From the NCBI RefSeq assembly GCF_002443255.2, contig NW_019211455.1, positions 34,811,472-34,875,471 of the forward strand: a stretch of DNA of 64,000 nt, written 5' to 3'. The notes under the pieces were generated by a model. It was not told the origin of the DNA. It saw nothing but the letters and a program-made list of their open reading frames with translations, and did not search any database. Source of the DNA: Varroa destructor (lineage: Eukaryota > Arthropoda > Arachnida > Mesostigmata > Varroidae). Position 1 is the stretch's first letter; each line of letters opens with the position of its first letter. Both the position numbers and the translations under genes were made by a program. Shown here in pieces: positions 1 through 13,600 of this stretch.

Positions 1-3000
1 TTTGACCTTCGCCTATGTTCAAATCGTATTTTATCACTCGCTACTAGGGTTTTTACCCCTAAAATAGTAAAAATATCTGATCAAATATCGGCCGCATAGA
101 TAACATTTGCCTTGAAGCAAAAATATGAAGCACATTTCAAAGGTAAGCCCACAAATATATGTTATATACAGAAAAGAATTAAGTGACATTTAACGGCCTA
201 TAGAATTATAGGAATGATATGAAAGCAAAAAAAAATATTCGAAAAATATCTATACGATTGCCTTGTCAGATATTTTTTGGTATTTGTAGGAAGTGTCGTC
301 CTTTGAAAGGAACCGACGATTCTCTATTTATTGTACAAAGCAATTTAGCACAACATCGGACTATTAGTTCTATGAAACAGTAAATAGTCACTATTTTTTT
401 CAGATCTTCTTTGCACACCCACACAACTGTTTACTCATGGTTGTTATAAACGGACTAAACATACTCACCTTTTCAAGAATACAATGACTCGAAACTATCA
501 TCATAGATACAGGCTATCGAAAAATAACATGACTTTTCATATCGCTGAAGCTCTTATATACTTCCAAGCCAAACTGAGTGACTTTAACAAAAAAAATCAA
601 TCTTCCAACCCCCTACTATCAGCGCTAAGAAAAAAGGAACGCGAATGTATTGCGGACACGCTATTACGATATTACTGAACAGAAAAGATCCGCAAACATC
701 TATAAGCCACTTTCAAATGAAAGAAGAATTCAAAAGAAAACTCTACAAATATATTTGTGATTGTCTAAACAAAAACAAGACCTCAATGATATTCGTTAAT
801 GCTCTACGAAATATAAACTATTTCCTTGAAAGTTCCTTGAAATTACTGTATAAATTAGCTTTTCTATTTTATAAACAAACAGGTTGAAATTATTTAACGG
901 GAAATCGGGTGCGAGCCAAAGTACATAAGTGTATAGTGTCTAGCCTTCTACATGGTATATACAGCCCCTCTTTTCCTGCGTTTGTAAGCGAGTAAACGCT
1001 AACTAGCGATTTAGCGATCAAAAAAACAAAGTTTGCGGTTTGCAATGATGGAACGCTACAGTTTGGAACGGTCTTTGTGTTTTGTAGAAACCAATTATTG
1101 ATGTGAGGACTCAGTTACGAGGACACGCCGTGAGTATCGCACAAACCACGAATGACATTTCTTGTTGGCGAAAATAACTGAGGAAATTGATAAAAAAAAA
1201 TTTAGAAAATCTGGCTTAGTTGAAGAACAGGAAATAAAACAATCGTTACTAACTTGATATTAAGCAAAGTGAACGAGATAAAAAGTTAGCCATTGAAGTA
1301 GCATCATCATGAATCGCGTCGACTTTGAAGCTCGGAGGCTAAACTACGCACTTTTGATTCAGCATTTCTATCCGTGTCAAAGATGATACAGTATGTAATC
1401 AAAAGCCAAATGCAGCAGCTGTAAATCTATCTCGTGTCGTGACATTTATTGTCTAAGACGCATTAGTCATAACTAAACGAGTGGCTTTCGAAGCCGTTGG
1501 TCTTATCCTACGCAGTATATGCAGTAAAAATGAATCTTTCGAGGTTAATTTTATTGTTAGATCATTTCTGAATGGAGTAGCGATGTATTAAGAAGTGACG
1601 CAACTAATTGCTACCGACGCAAATACTTTCAGTCATTAGATGTCGGATCTGATACATTTCTAAATAATGCTAACTACAAAATTCCACTATCATCAAACGT
1701 TATGTTAAAATGGGGTCCTATTGCAGAATAAACTTAACCGCATCTACCCGCCAGCATCATTATATATCCATAATCTGCGACTAAGGAAAGATCTTCCGGT
1801 CGTCTTCATGATAAACTTAGGCTTCCTTAAACTTTGCTACGGAACAAGGATGATCGTTTATGATCTACAAACTCACGGTATTGTCCCGCAAATGATCAAC
1901 GCTACATTCAAAGCGCACGTCGTCATGCTTTAAAGGATTACATTCAATTTATCATAGGAAAATGAGGTCTTACTACGACGGCGTCAATTTCCAATGCAAT
2001 CGTGCTTTGCTCTGACGATTCACAAAATACGAGGATAAGCAATAAAAGACGTCCATTGTCGAAGCAGTCACAGTTAAGCCGGTCAGTCATACGTTGCTCT
2101 TGATCCCGCGGAGAACCTTCAAAAGGCCAAAACTTCCTTAAAAGGAGCAACGAAACGAAAAATACTGTCATTCGTAGTGTTCTGCAATAACTTTTAAAAA
2201 GTAAACTCAGGTAGAGATTCTTTTATTCAGAGTCTCCACATACATGACCATATATAGGTATCATAAGTTGATTAACGGAAAAACGGGCGCGGGGAAGAAG
2301 CTCATGGATCTGCCTAGTCTGGCTTTCTGTATACAGTGCTACATGTAGCTCGTATTGAACCACCAACAACAATCCATGAATCGTACTGGTAAGGTGATTA
2401 TTAGAACTGATGCTGAATTTTGCAGTGCTGTGAATCAAAATTACGCGAAACGGCTCAAGTTAAAGAGGCGATTTCTACGAGAACCTAGTTGGTTGTCATT
2501 ATTTTTCATGTGTACTACAAATTAAGCCCCTGGGCTGGTCTAACGCGAGAAGAAAAATATACACAGAAAACCGCTTTTATTTCTCAGTGATGTTAAATCG
2601 AATATTTCGTTGATTTTCAAACTTGATTTATCATTAATTAAATATAGAGGATCCTAGTATGTATTTTATAATCTTCGATTAGATAAATACTTTTGGCGGA
2701 TTCTAGTCTCTTTTCAAGTTGTCGGTTTCGAAGCAACCATCATGCTCAATGCTGAATTTTTTCTCTCTTCAAAACAGTCAAAAAGCAAGAGTTTATTGAG
2801 ATTATGGAAACCTTTCAATGTGAGAGCGGGCATAATTGTGACAGAATAAGTGTTTGGGATTTCGTTTTCAGATTAGGGCGAGACTCTAGATGTGCAGATG
2901 GAGTAGAGTTTATTCGGGTTATTATTGGCCATTTCGAAATCAAGGTTATTCATTTCTTCAAGTGGCAACATACATGCAGTATACACATACTGATTAAGGG

Positions 3001-5414
3001 CAATGGAAGAGCGAGACAATCGGAATCGAAGAAATGACGAGGTCACGGAGATATTTCAGTAAGTACTGCCGCAGAGTAAGTGCAACGAAGCTGTATGTTT
3101 TGTTGAATGGAATAATCACCCAAGAAAGAAAAGGGTTTTTCTCGTTCGAATCTCCTAATGGCATTTTTAGGAACATCCTGTCAGGGAACAATTTTTGTTC
3201 CCTGGCAAGATGGCGACTGAATGTTTACGCATAAGTCTATGCATTTAGAAAGATAGGCAACGGTAATGCGGCAAACGATATAGGTAAGAACGATAGGTAA
3301 GAAGAAGAAGAAGGACTTTCCTCTGATGTATCAAAAAAGGTCAAATTTTGAGTTTCTAGCCTTTAGTGTGTTTGTTTTATGTTTGAAGGGCATAACTATT
3401 ACGCAGAGTAGCACAAAACCAGGTGCGTACAGAAAAGTTCGCCCTGGGTAAAAAGAGTAACCTGGTATGTTAGATGTAATTATATTTATATTATTTTAAC
3501 ATATTTTTAACAGAGGCGATATGACCTGAATTGAAAAGTACAGACATTATAACTGAGTAACGCTAATCTTTAAAATGTAGTCGAAATTCGTCGGATTTTG
3601 AAGGATTAACAGTTTTAGAAGCCCTAATTTATTTCAAGACATTTGAATAGATTCAGTGTAAACTGCGAGCCTACTTTGAGAATTATGGTAAGGTCTTAGG
3701 GGATTTGTTATGCCATGACCCGCCAAGGTGGCGTCAAGAAGAAGTAACGCCAGTTAATTTTAAAAAAATTATTTTTTTTTAGAAGCCTTATATTTTGAGT
3801 CTTTGTTAAAAATAATTCGTTAAAAGTGCAGACTCGTTTCATATTGAGAAATGTCGTAACTGCCCTTTACATCCGTATCTTACCAACGAAGCGATTACTA
3901 CCTGCTACCATCCTCAGTACACAACGTATATTTCTAGCCTTGTCAGGTATAAATCATTTAGCACACACATCTTTTAATATAAATATACTAACCAAGTTCC
4001 GCAAATAATTATTATAAATGACAGTGTCGCATCATAAATACTGTAGACAGTTGCTCGTGTCGGTCTTACTTGATAGTCGCGAACACATGGTACCTAAGCA
4101 ACCATCTTGAAAAAGGTCTACTACATGATACGTTTTTTAATTTATTTGTTTTCATTTATTTTCCTTTAGTATATAACGTTACTCTAATGACATATACCGC
4201 ATGATAAGTGTGACTAGATACAGAAAAATCTACTTTGTCTCATATACGTTGATGAATGGACTTCGAAATGGCCACTAATCTATTCACGTTATCTGTGGGC
4301 TCTAGATTCTTTGTTTATTTTCAGTTGTTTTCGTCTTAACAGCTAAATAAAAACTTGATAGCGACCGATAGTAATCAACAATTTTTGTTTTTATGCTACT
4401 ATGTGTTGGTGTATTAGTCATTTAGGATGTACTAGATTTTTACAATAATATAAGTTAGTAAGCTCCAGTTTTTGGTTACCTTAATTCGGTAATGGGTAGT
4501 ATTAAGTTGAATTCTATAGACATTGGAGGAGCTTACTTTCAATTTGCCTTAATTTAAGTGACTTGCCTGCGTTACGTCTAAAGACCACAAAAGTGGATAA
4601 TTTCTTGAGGTTGCCGAGTTGTATTATAAGGTCATTAGGTATCGTATTCCTTAAGGCATTTTTTGGACGCTGATCAGGTGCTGTCCTTCTATCTTATAGT
4701 GAACTCCAAATCATATACACCGTAGAAGATTTATAATTGTATAGACAAGATTATATTTCGGAACTTCGTTAATGTTTTTTTTTTCAATTTATTTGGCAAC
4801 GGACGCCCCACTCTCAGTTTTATATATATAAACGGACGATCACATTTATTTCATAATAGGTAAGTAAATGCAGTGTAATAGTTAGACCGTATCTAACTTC
4901 TCCTGTCGTCATCAATGGCTTCGGTTCTGACTTCAACTAACTCCTTAATTAAATTAAATACTTACATTCTACTCCTAAATTTGTTTGCCTCAAACATAAC
5001 GTATTTCAGTTTTGCTAATGTAGAGAGAGAGATTGTCCACGCTACGGGAAGGGTAAATCTTTGCCAATTGTTTTATAATGTTTTCCGTCAATGCATATTC
5101 CGCGGTACCTATGGTTCTGATGTGTCGGAGAAAGAGCGCTGTGCAAGACCAGGAGACGCTAAAATACATATAGTCTAGTAAAACTGAAAATAATTCCTTT
5201 TCCCTACTCAGTAATACCCAGCAACTCAAACAATCGATTTAATATTCTAACGGAGACCAAATCGAAATCGTCGTTTATATTGGCGCACGATCCGTCTCTA
5301 CTCGTGCAAGAGGTGGCGTCACCATTTTTTTACAACCATTGCCATTTCTAAGAAATGTGGAAAACTAATTTTATGGGTTCAACAAGATTTAAATTGTGTT
5401 ACCTTTTGCGCGAC
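1..5414. other. AT-rich non-coding stretch, no gene recognised
   Basis: Open frames here are all under 90 codons, overlap on both strands, and match no family I know. That is what chance gives in DNA of this composition. A short GAAGAA-type purine tract lies near 3300. I see no transposon protein, RNA gene or clear repeat. Introns of a gene lying mostly outside the window cannot be excluded. Confidence 0.5.
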
Positions 5415-5422
5415 TATATATA
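5415..5422 (+). promoter_or_regulatory. possible TATA element
   Basis: The eight bases TATATATA lie in a less AT-rich setting (gcgcgac before, gctttt after), about 100 bases before the first ATG of the open frame at 5521. TATA-like strings are common in AT-rich DNA, so this is only weak support for a promoter. Confidence 0.12.
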
Positions 5423-5520
5423 GCTTTTCTGATACTGGGATATTGTGTTGCTGACTTATAATAATTATCTACCTGTGAGGTTTTTTAGTATTATTAGTAA
5501 AGGTCAATAAATAAGATTTG

Positions 5521-5838
5521 ATGGATAGTCATTGCCTGGACACGATGAAACAAGTCATCGCCGAAGATAACTGTATAACTGTCAAGGAAAAAGGTGATTA
5601 TAGATACATATGCAAACGTCCATCTGCAATTAAGAGCACTGACGAAATGGTAAAGGAGCTGATAAAATGCTGTGGCCTAGTTAATAGAAGGAAGCTGGGG
5701 ATAAGTGTCAACCGCTTCAGTGTTGAAATCAACCGGTCAAGTCAAACTCAAACGATAACAGATAAATATTTCCACAGTAGACTATATATATTTATGATAT
5801 ACATAACTATATATAATATTTATACTTCTATAAAATAG
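5521..5838 (+). CDS. hypothetical 105-residue open frame
   Basis: An ATG-initiated frame of 105 codons starts MDSHCLDTMKQ and is fairly rich in Lys, Cys and charged residues over its first 75 residues. The last 30 codons are AT-rich and look like non-coding sequence (IYITIYNIYT). I do not recognise it. A real first exon might end before residue 80, but there is no strong GT donor. One or more frames of this length are expected by chance in 64 kb of such DNA. It is listed because its codons look less random than its surroundings and a TATA-like string lies about 100 bases upstream. Confidence 0.15.
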   Translation: MDSHCLDTMKQVIAEDNCITVKEKGDYRYICKRPSAIKSTDEMVKELIKCCGLVNRRKLGISVNRFSVEINRSSQTQTITDKYFHSRLYIFMIYITIYNIYTSIK

Positions 5839-8129
5839 AACCGTACTATAACTTTCTCACGTTAAATTCAAATCAACGAATCTCTAAATTAAAGTAATTT
5901 AGGCTACCGAACCCCAAAAATTCAGGCAGCTCTCACTTAAGGAGTAGCAAGAATCCAAAGGCTACACAAACTATACTTCGAGTAAACAAAAGCAATAGAG
6001 AAGCATAAGAGTACTGGAAGGAGCCTCGCGTGTCCCCCACATCCGGTTCCGCCACCCTAGTCTCCCAAAATCGACTTCGCAGCTGTCTAGGCCTACTTCG
6101 GCGAACTATCCTGAACTCAAGTAACATCACCTTAATCGACATATTGTCCTACCACTTAGGACGGCAAGTAGAGAACCTAGAGTAAAATTGAGTTCAGATG
6201 TCGTAGGTTGTTCCCAAGCTGTTATTTGACAATGAGGCATGCAGGTAGGATGGTACGTATAACGAATACCTTGTGATATAACGAATAACGAAGACAGCTA
6301 TGGAATGGACGCCCTGCTGAAAGACTATCCATAGTCTGTGTAAAGAAAAAGACATTTTTAAAGCATGGTAAAATTATTCAATGACCGTGATTTTCAAATA
6401 GAAACAAGACCCCATACGTCCGAAATCGTGGGGAACGGTGATGAAAAAGAGCTAAATGTTCAAGTTTTAAAGTTGTTGTTCACTTCCTTTTGTTCTATTT
6501 GGATTACGAAACCGCTCTGCACAGCTAATAGCATGACTTCCATGCGTGCAGGTTGAGAGCGACGGCGTGTTAAAAGAACTGTGGACGGAAAAGGAGATTC
6601 CGACTTATACTCCGATATCTTTATAGCGCGTAAAGCGGTTTTCCGATAAATTATCGTACTAGCAAGCTCGATGGTAAGAGATCCCGATACTAAACTGTTA
6701 AGGTGGATACTTTAGAAAAAAATGAATAGCTTTTAACTACGATATGTTAAAGCAGGGTGGAGTCAAGCAAACGACTGGTTTTGCCCCAATAGGTAGTCTA
6801 GGTCTGGTGCCTTCCTCTCTTCTCAAAAGCAGTCTCCCCGCAAGAATACAAGAACGACATTCTAGCGTAAAGATTATTTATACGTGCATGATATCATAAT
6901 GGTCAATAAGGTCGTTATTGTTTGTAGTTGGTGCTCGCTATTCTAAATGTTTACGTCATCAAGGTCGGGCTGCGCGTCAAGAAAACCGGGGCCAAAGCTG
7001 TGAAATTTCAGGGAGAAGAAAGGCTTGCTTCTAGCAGTCCTTTTACCTCGATAAAGTACGTCTGAAACCTGTAAACTTGTTCGCTTACGACACCATAGCA
7101 ATGTTAACAGACAACTCATCTACAAAGCACGTTATAAAGAGGAACAGAAAAACGATGGTAGCTGCGAATACTATCGAGAAGCGATTAATCAAATTGTTCA
7201 ACTAACAGATTACACCAAGCGTCTCATATAGAATCTCAAGTAAGTAAAAACTTAAGCCTCCGAAACCTAGTTGCATTGACCAGAATTTGGCTGGCATTCT
7301 TAAAGTTTGTACAGGTACTGCACTCTTCACCGTTGGTATACTTGAGACTCACTGTTTGTCAAAGAGCTTCCTCAGCAATTCTGCTTCTCCAAAATGTTAA
7401 TTTATAGCGCTTTCATGGCCACACATTCATAAAAGGTAGTAGAAGTCAGTTCCGCATACTACTTGACGCCGTATTGTGAAGTGAAGACAACCAAACAGAC
7501 CCAACAGACATAAAATAAGAAGACTCAGTACCCATTAGTTGGTGTGCATGAGGCACAGTTTCGACGAAATACGCAACACTCATATATACGAATTCTATAA
7601 TTCTAGTGAAATTTTTGTAATGAGGTCCGACTTTAAACTAGTTATCAAGTTCGCGGGTTATATCAATTTTGCACTCATACATATGAGTGACACAATCAAT
7701 GTGGAACGAAGAAAATTATTAATTATTGCTATTGTTATAATAATAATAATTGCTATTATTATTAGATAAGATGAAGATGTCATAGGTGAATCATACTATT
7801 TTAATGCCTGTAGAGAAGAAGGTCATTTTTGTACGCGGTAAAGAGGTTGGGTCCCATAAGCAGACCCAAGTTTCCGCATTATCTTTTTAGATTCAATTCT
7901 TATCCGGACCTTTACAATTTACTCTTTCGTTACTTATTTCCGTCAAAAATGAATACGTCATTCAGATGTTCGCGCCGCTGAATAATCGCTCGTGTTTCAC
8001 TTGCACGTTGGCAAAAAAGGCACGGCCTCTGCTACACACCGACGGAAATTTATAACAATCTGATGTAATCACGAGTTTTTCTTTGAGATAGATAATTACA
8101 TGTATTAAGCGTTCTGCGAATTCCTATAA
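5839..8129. other. non-coding stretch, no gene recognised
   Basis: No frame here is convincing. The minus-strand frame at 5933-6142 is somewhat GC-richer than its surroundings but matches nothing I know. A TTA/ATT trinucleotide-rich run lies at about 7707-7768 and accounts for the Ile-rich end of the frame there. Confidence 0.45.
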
Positions 8130-9085
8130 GTGGAGCAGCGGGTGTGTATTAGGTTTTGTGTGAAAAATAAAATCAACCCCTCAAGCAATTTTGCTACAGA
8201 ATCCCTACGGAAACCAGACGCAGAGTAAAGCTCAGATAAACAGGTGGTTCAACGGTTTCGAAGACGACAGCAATTAATCGAGGATGATTTTTATCTTAAA
8301 AGTCCTGTAAAAGCAATAATCAACAAGAACGTCGAAATGGTGAAGCAACACGTGGTTGTTAACCGCTAAATCACCATAAGAGAGTTAGCGTATATTAGTT
8401 TATCTTGATCGACAATTTAATCGTTAGAAATTTTATGATAAAGTTTTCCAAAACAGCTGAATATTTAGCAGATGGACGTCCGTAAAAAACTGTATTAGTA
8501 AAACATGTTTTGAAAAGCGAAACCTGCTTTAACACGTCGCTATAAATTACCAGACGTGAATGTATGGCTACGACGAGATCAAGACGCAATCGTCCAAGGA
8601 TCGATTTAAAAACAAACGAAGACAGTCACATAATATAGGTCCAAACTAAAATGCATTTCACGGTTTTATGCAACCGTCGGGGAATCGTTCGTTATAACCC
8701 TCTGACCTCGGCTACATGGCTACCAATGTGTGTTAAAAAATTTTAAAAAGATTGCGCAGCAAACCAGAACTGTGGTGCAGCAGGTCTTGGGTCCTCGATT
8801 ATGGCACTGAACTGGTTTACACTCCACTATTCGTACAATAATTTTTGCAAAAAAATCGATGCGTATGTTGCTCTTAACCCTCGTTCTCACAGAACCCAGC
8901 CCTTTACGACTTTTCCTATGTTCAGAAGAGTCTGAAGGGGAAGCGTCTCGTTACGACAGAAAAAATAAAAGAAAAATTGCTATTTGAGCTGAAAGTTACT
9001 CCGACGATAGAATTCGAAAGGTAATGTAAAAACTGGGAAACAAACGGTGCTACAAGTAGATTACATCGAAGAGGATAATGTGAAT
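8130..9085 (+). pseudogene. mariner-family transposase fossil A (near full length)
   Basis: This is a decayed Tc1/mariner transposase, the enzyme that cuts and pastes mariner DNA transposons. It reads along the family in order but across several frames. The N-terminal helix starts at 8130 with VEQRVCIRFCVKN. The 'answer WF' segment INRWFNGFE lies near 8235. The second helix-turn-helix (TIRELAYIS) is near 8372-8400, YDEIKTQSSKD near 8565, and a long C-terminal run from about 8745 includes RSKPELWCSRSW, QNPALYDF and KSLKGKRLVTTEKIKEKLL. The first catalytic Asp region (GDE) is destroyed. The second (HHDN in active relatives) reads DYGT. The third Asp survives in YDF. Many stops and shifts show the copy is old. 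The pattern resembles the SETMAR-like/mellifera branch, but I cannot fix the subfamily. Terminal inverted repeats were not found. Confidence 0.85.
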
Positions 9086-9089
9086 TTTG

Positions 9090-10045
9090 ACGAACAAGCA
9101 AATACTCATCAACCTGAGACAATCGATTCGCTTATGTTTGAACAAAGCGTATGTTATGTATATCTTACTATCTTTATTTTTATTTATAATGCTAATGTAC
9201 ATGACTATGATCGTTTTTGATGCTTCACTTTTTCGAGAAATTGCTTTTGGAATTTTCTTGGAGTGCATCTGCGAAATCTGCAGGGGCTGGGCTAGGCTAC
9301 ATTTTGGTAGGTTTAGTTGGTAAAATTCTTTTTAACCGAATACCTTTTTTTAGAGCAAGAACTATGTAAAAGGTTTAGGTTCTTAATATCAAGCAAAAGC
9401 TTCCAGTGAGCTCAATGCATACGACGCTTGTGTTCATATACTAAAATTGACGCTTAGGCATGGAAGCGTTCACAGGCAAAAATGCCAGCAATGAGTTTCT
9501 TTGTCACTTAAGATGGCGTTTAGAACACACAAGTAAGCAGTATTGTAACGACATCCACGAATATTATTGCACAAGTCTCAATGTACTATACAATTAGTAA
9601 TGCAATAGGTTATTATACAGTGAACGATTGTTATAGAAATAAGGAAACATAACTACAGCTAACTTATATTATTCAGAGAAAGAACTAATCAAGCCTTTAT
9701 TACCGCAGATAATGTAAAGTAATATCACTTTTGGCCTTTTTCCTCTTAAACTTCGTTGTCCGTGGAAGAGGTGTAAAGCCTGCTTGTACATGATAGTTAT
9801 CCTTATTAAATGGTATACATTTTTTTAATATCGAGGTTTAGTTAGTGCAATAGAAAGCTCTTCATGAGCTGACACGGAACACGGAAGTTCAACACGGAAG
9901 TTTTCACACCCTTACAGGGTGAAAAAAACAAAAACAATAGTAATTTCCAAGGATATTTCTTTATTTGCGAGATTTGAATACAGTTTCGCTGTCATTATTG
10001 TATCATGCACAGGCAAGGTAGCCGCCGCATCATTGGTGCTAGTAT
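9090..10045. other. non-coding stretch after mariner A
   Basis: No gene recognised. Overlapping frames on both strands at 9050-9323 are the tail of the mariner fossil and AT-rich low-complexity sequence. The 3' inverted repeat of the transposon may lie just after 9125 but could not be identified. Confidence 0.4.
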
Positions 10046-10049
10046 ATTA

Positions 10050-10258
10050 TCAAATGTACACATGTATACACATGTCAAATGTACATATACATAGATGTCA
10101 AATATACACATATATACATATGACAAATGTATACATGCATATACATTTCAAATGCAAGTTTAAATAGGCGTGTAATTTCAAATGTATAGACATGTATACA
10201 TATGACAAATGTACACATGTATATACATTTCAAATGCAACTTTAAATAAGTGTGTAAT
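10050..10258 (+). repeat. minisatellite of CAAATGTAYA-type units
   Basis: Several units of about 23-27 bases, each starting CAAATGTA or CAAATATA and continuing with alternating purine-pyrimidine bases (ACATGTATACACATG), run from about 10050 to 10140. A longer 61-base unit then occurs twice, at 10116-10176 and 10198-10258, 82 bases apart, with five differences. The open frames on both strands here (for example 9919-10167 and 10075-10287) are repeat translations, not genes. Confidence 0.85.
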
Positions 10259-10613
10259 CTGAATAAACACATACATTCTAAGGTCAACCCTAGTTTATTT
10301 ACATATCCACAGCCCGCATATATATTTATTAACGTTGGTCCTATCTATCTGATTTGGTGGTGTCTATTTTCGCCCTTTTTGGGAAGTTTTTATTCATTAC
10401 TTATTAAGCGTGTGTGTGCAAAGGTCGTAGCTGTTAGGCTCGACTATCTTCCGCTGCGAATCTTTGTTCAGGATTTATTCTTCTGACCGAATAGTATTTT
10501 TTACCGCAAAACGGTCTGTACGGGGGAATAGCAATCTTGGTAACAATCGAAGTTTACGACGAAACAAGTTCAAATAATGCGTGTGCTTTTATAGCTAAAC
10601 TTTCATTCTAAAA

Positions 10614-10697
10614 ATGGACAAAATTGTGCCACTGCTGCTGGTGTTAAACAGCATTATCATAAACGTTGTTGTATGCAATGGGCTCCTCAGTCTTTAG
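10614..10697 (+). CDS. 27-residue frame resembling a signal peptide
   Basis: The frame MDKIVPLLLVLNSIIINVVV followed by CNGLLSL and a stop has a start codon in a good animal context (AAAATGG). It has a Lys near the start, a long hydrophobic core and a small-residue end (C-N-G), like a secretion signal. It could be a first exon whose donor I cannot place, a very short peptide, or chance. No downstream exon was recognised. Confidence 0.15.
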   Translation: MDKIVPLLLVLNSIIINVVVCNGLLSL

Positions 10698-10699
10698 TG

Positions 10700-13600
10700 T
10701 ACAGTTAGTTATTATTGCATGAAACAGTACACCACATACTACAATACATAAATAATTTAAAGTAAGCGTTTGATGTCTGTTTGTTTGATTATGGTGGTAC
10801 TAGTCATCATTACACTAAAAAGTGATGATGCACAGTAGTGAACGCTGTTGACACACTTCAAGTTCCAGGGATTAAGATTAGCTAGTCTTTATGTACTAAT
10901 TTCACTGCATAATTCATTTTTCTGATAAAATGATGCTTTTTTACACTGAAGTTTACGTGGAATAGAGTCGCTCGTGCCACCAATCGAAAGCAGATACTTA
11001 GCAACATGACAATGGTTAACAGCATTGGCAAAGAACCCGTGTCGTCATACTGTGATTGACCGCCACCACATTGTGAATTAATATAAAAGTTAAATGCAAA
11101 TGTGCATAGCTTTAAAGGTTAAATGTTTCGAGTCCTTTGTCTGGTAGTGGCGCTAAGCGCTCATGACTTCTTTAGATATAAAAGAAATTCATACCTGCTT
11201 TTTTATTCTTTGTAGCTTGCCCAGATAAATCTCTAATAATTACTACCAGGTCTTCCATATTTGGACTCTCGCTGACTTCACAATGTCCTTTAATAATAAT
11301 ATTATTTCTATTAAAAGACAAAGCTCGTTGAAGACAAAGGTTCTAAAGAATACAGCTAACAACAAATAAATAAAAGAAATTATCCGTCGTCTAGAAATTA
11401 TAGTAAATATTATTATTAAAGTTATTTTTGTAGCCACTTTATTCTATTGTTATTTTCGAACAAGTGAATATCTTTATCAAAATAGTGACTTCCTTGCTTA
11501 TCTTTCTTTATGGCAGCTGACGTATGCCGCAAAGTAAAAAGGCTTTGTCCTTGGAAACGATCAATTTATTAACCCATTTACGGACTTTGGCCTCAGTTAT
11601 AAAACGTTTGCCTTTCTATGCTGTATTGAACGCAACGTAAACGAAAATCAGGTAGAGCGATGTTTGGGCTGTACGCCGAGTGAAATTTCCTTTTTTAAAT
11701 ACGTTAGCATTCACTGGATCGTTAGATTCACTGGAACAGTATAGCGCTGTTATACAATGATATCACTTTGCGTCGTCCTTTGCCAGTCCGAGGTCTTTTT
11801 CTGTCGATCTCGTGGCTCAGACAGACGAACTAGTTTGCGTAAAGGTCTCCAGTGATTCTTTCCTGAAACTTAGGTAGCTCATAGCATGAGACAGCCTCTT
11901 TATCGCACTTCATGCAGAGATGCAGCTTTTAACTATGAATATTTTCTGCTAGCGTCGAACGATTTTAATTTGCGTATAAAGATGTCATAAATCTTTCATT
12001 AGTGTAGTACAGAATGGAATGTCCTTCCTGTCATGCAAGCAGCGAAAGGCATATTGTCAGATGATCTTTTTTATTAAAATTATGGGGCCGTACTGTTTCC
12101 CTTTTTGATCTTTCTTAAAATATGCAGACGATCGAAAAAGTCATCTGGTCATTCCTAGCTGTGCAGAGAACGGGACTGCGCTGTATTTTACTTTAAGAGT
12201 GTCTGCAATAGTCGCTGGCGTTAGTAGTGTTGTGTCCGTCCTAGCGTAGTTCGTCGTTCAAGTTGAAGTCTCTGCTGCTGAAGCAATTAAGCCAAATCTA
12301 TACAATACAGTAACATTCATTCACCTTCGATGGTACATACTGGACATCAGGTCTGGATAAAATTAAAAATCAAAAAGCTTCAAAGTAGCGCCAGTAGTGG
12401 TTCAGATGGTGAATATGATTTGGGAGGACTTTACAAAAGAAAATCTCAAATTACCCAATTGAATGAAGGTTTTTTCCGCAAACGTACTCTGGGCCTTCAT
12501 GGCACGGCGTAAAACAGCGATGAGAGACAAGGGCTAGAAAAAAACCCGAGCAGACAAACCGTCACCTAGTCTTCCGTTTCGCAACGTACGGCTTCCAATA
12601 CAAACTATGTACAAACGGGCTCTACTATTAACCTAGCGAAAAGTGTGTTTCTAATATATGCGAGGGAACCATCAAATACCATGCAACCTATTGCCCGCCG
12701 GTGCCTTCATTCATTAGCTTGGCACACTGATACAATCGCAGACTGAGCAGTTTTGTCATAAACTTTAAATCATTTGTCAAAGTGTCTAAGATTATAAATA
12801 TTACGACTCAGGGGCCATACGAATGAGTGGTTATCATTGATCTTGTGATACGTATTCTTCATATGTATATAAATACATATTAAACCAAAATTAGCAAGTG
12901 ATTGGTAATAAATTGTTAACTTGGCAAACAATTCAACATGAAAACAGTAAAAAGGCAATGTTGAATATGCATTTGCTCGAGCTTTCTGAGTAAGTGCACT
13001 GAATTACCGCTTGGTGGCAACAACTCAATGAAGACAACAGAGCGTAGACCCGACAGTTAAAACAATCGCCCTGGGATATTTCAGTTAGAGTGCAACCGGA
13101 TCAAACTCTAGAACCGTCTGTCGGCTTCAGCCGAAACCTTTTTTCAGCCCAGTACTAGTATATAAGGGAATTTATCTTATGTATGTCTTCCATCCGACAA
13201 TTAATACATCTTTTTTAAGTAAATAGGAAAAATATAAGACAATTATATAGCAATATCTAACTTGTTCATCTGGTTTAGTTAAAAGGAAAAACGAATACAA
13301 CAGACACTACTGTAAGTGAAAGATGCACATACATATGTATTTATATGTATTTAGTAACAGCACAATGTACCAATTGTATTTTCTATATTGTATTGAAAAT
13401 GGATATAAACACCGGCGTCTCTAACAGCTACACTTAGAGACCCCTCGTCATAACGATCAAACTGATGACAGTACTAGTCATAGCAGCGATTATACACTTG
13501 GTAACCAAACATTTATGTTAAATGTGAATGGTCTGAGGAATGGAATATAAGGAAAAAAGTTGAACCTTTGAGTTATGTTAGTGTATTTCATATATCTGCT

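Noticed and set aside
10075..10287. Overlapping frames of 70-82 codons on both strands
   Set aside because: They translate the minisatellite, as the ICMHVYI-type repeats show.
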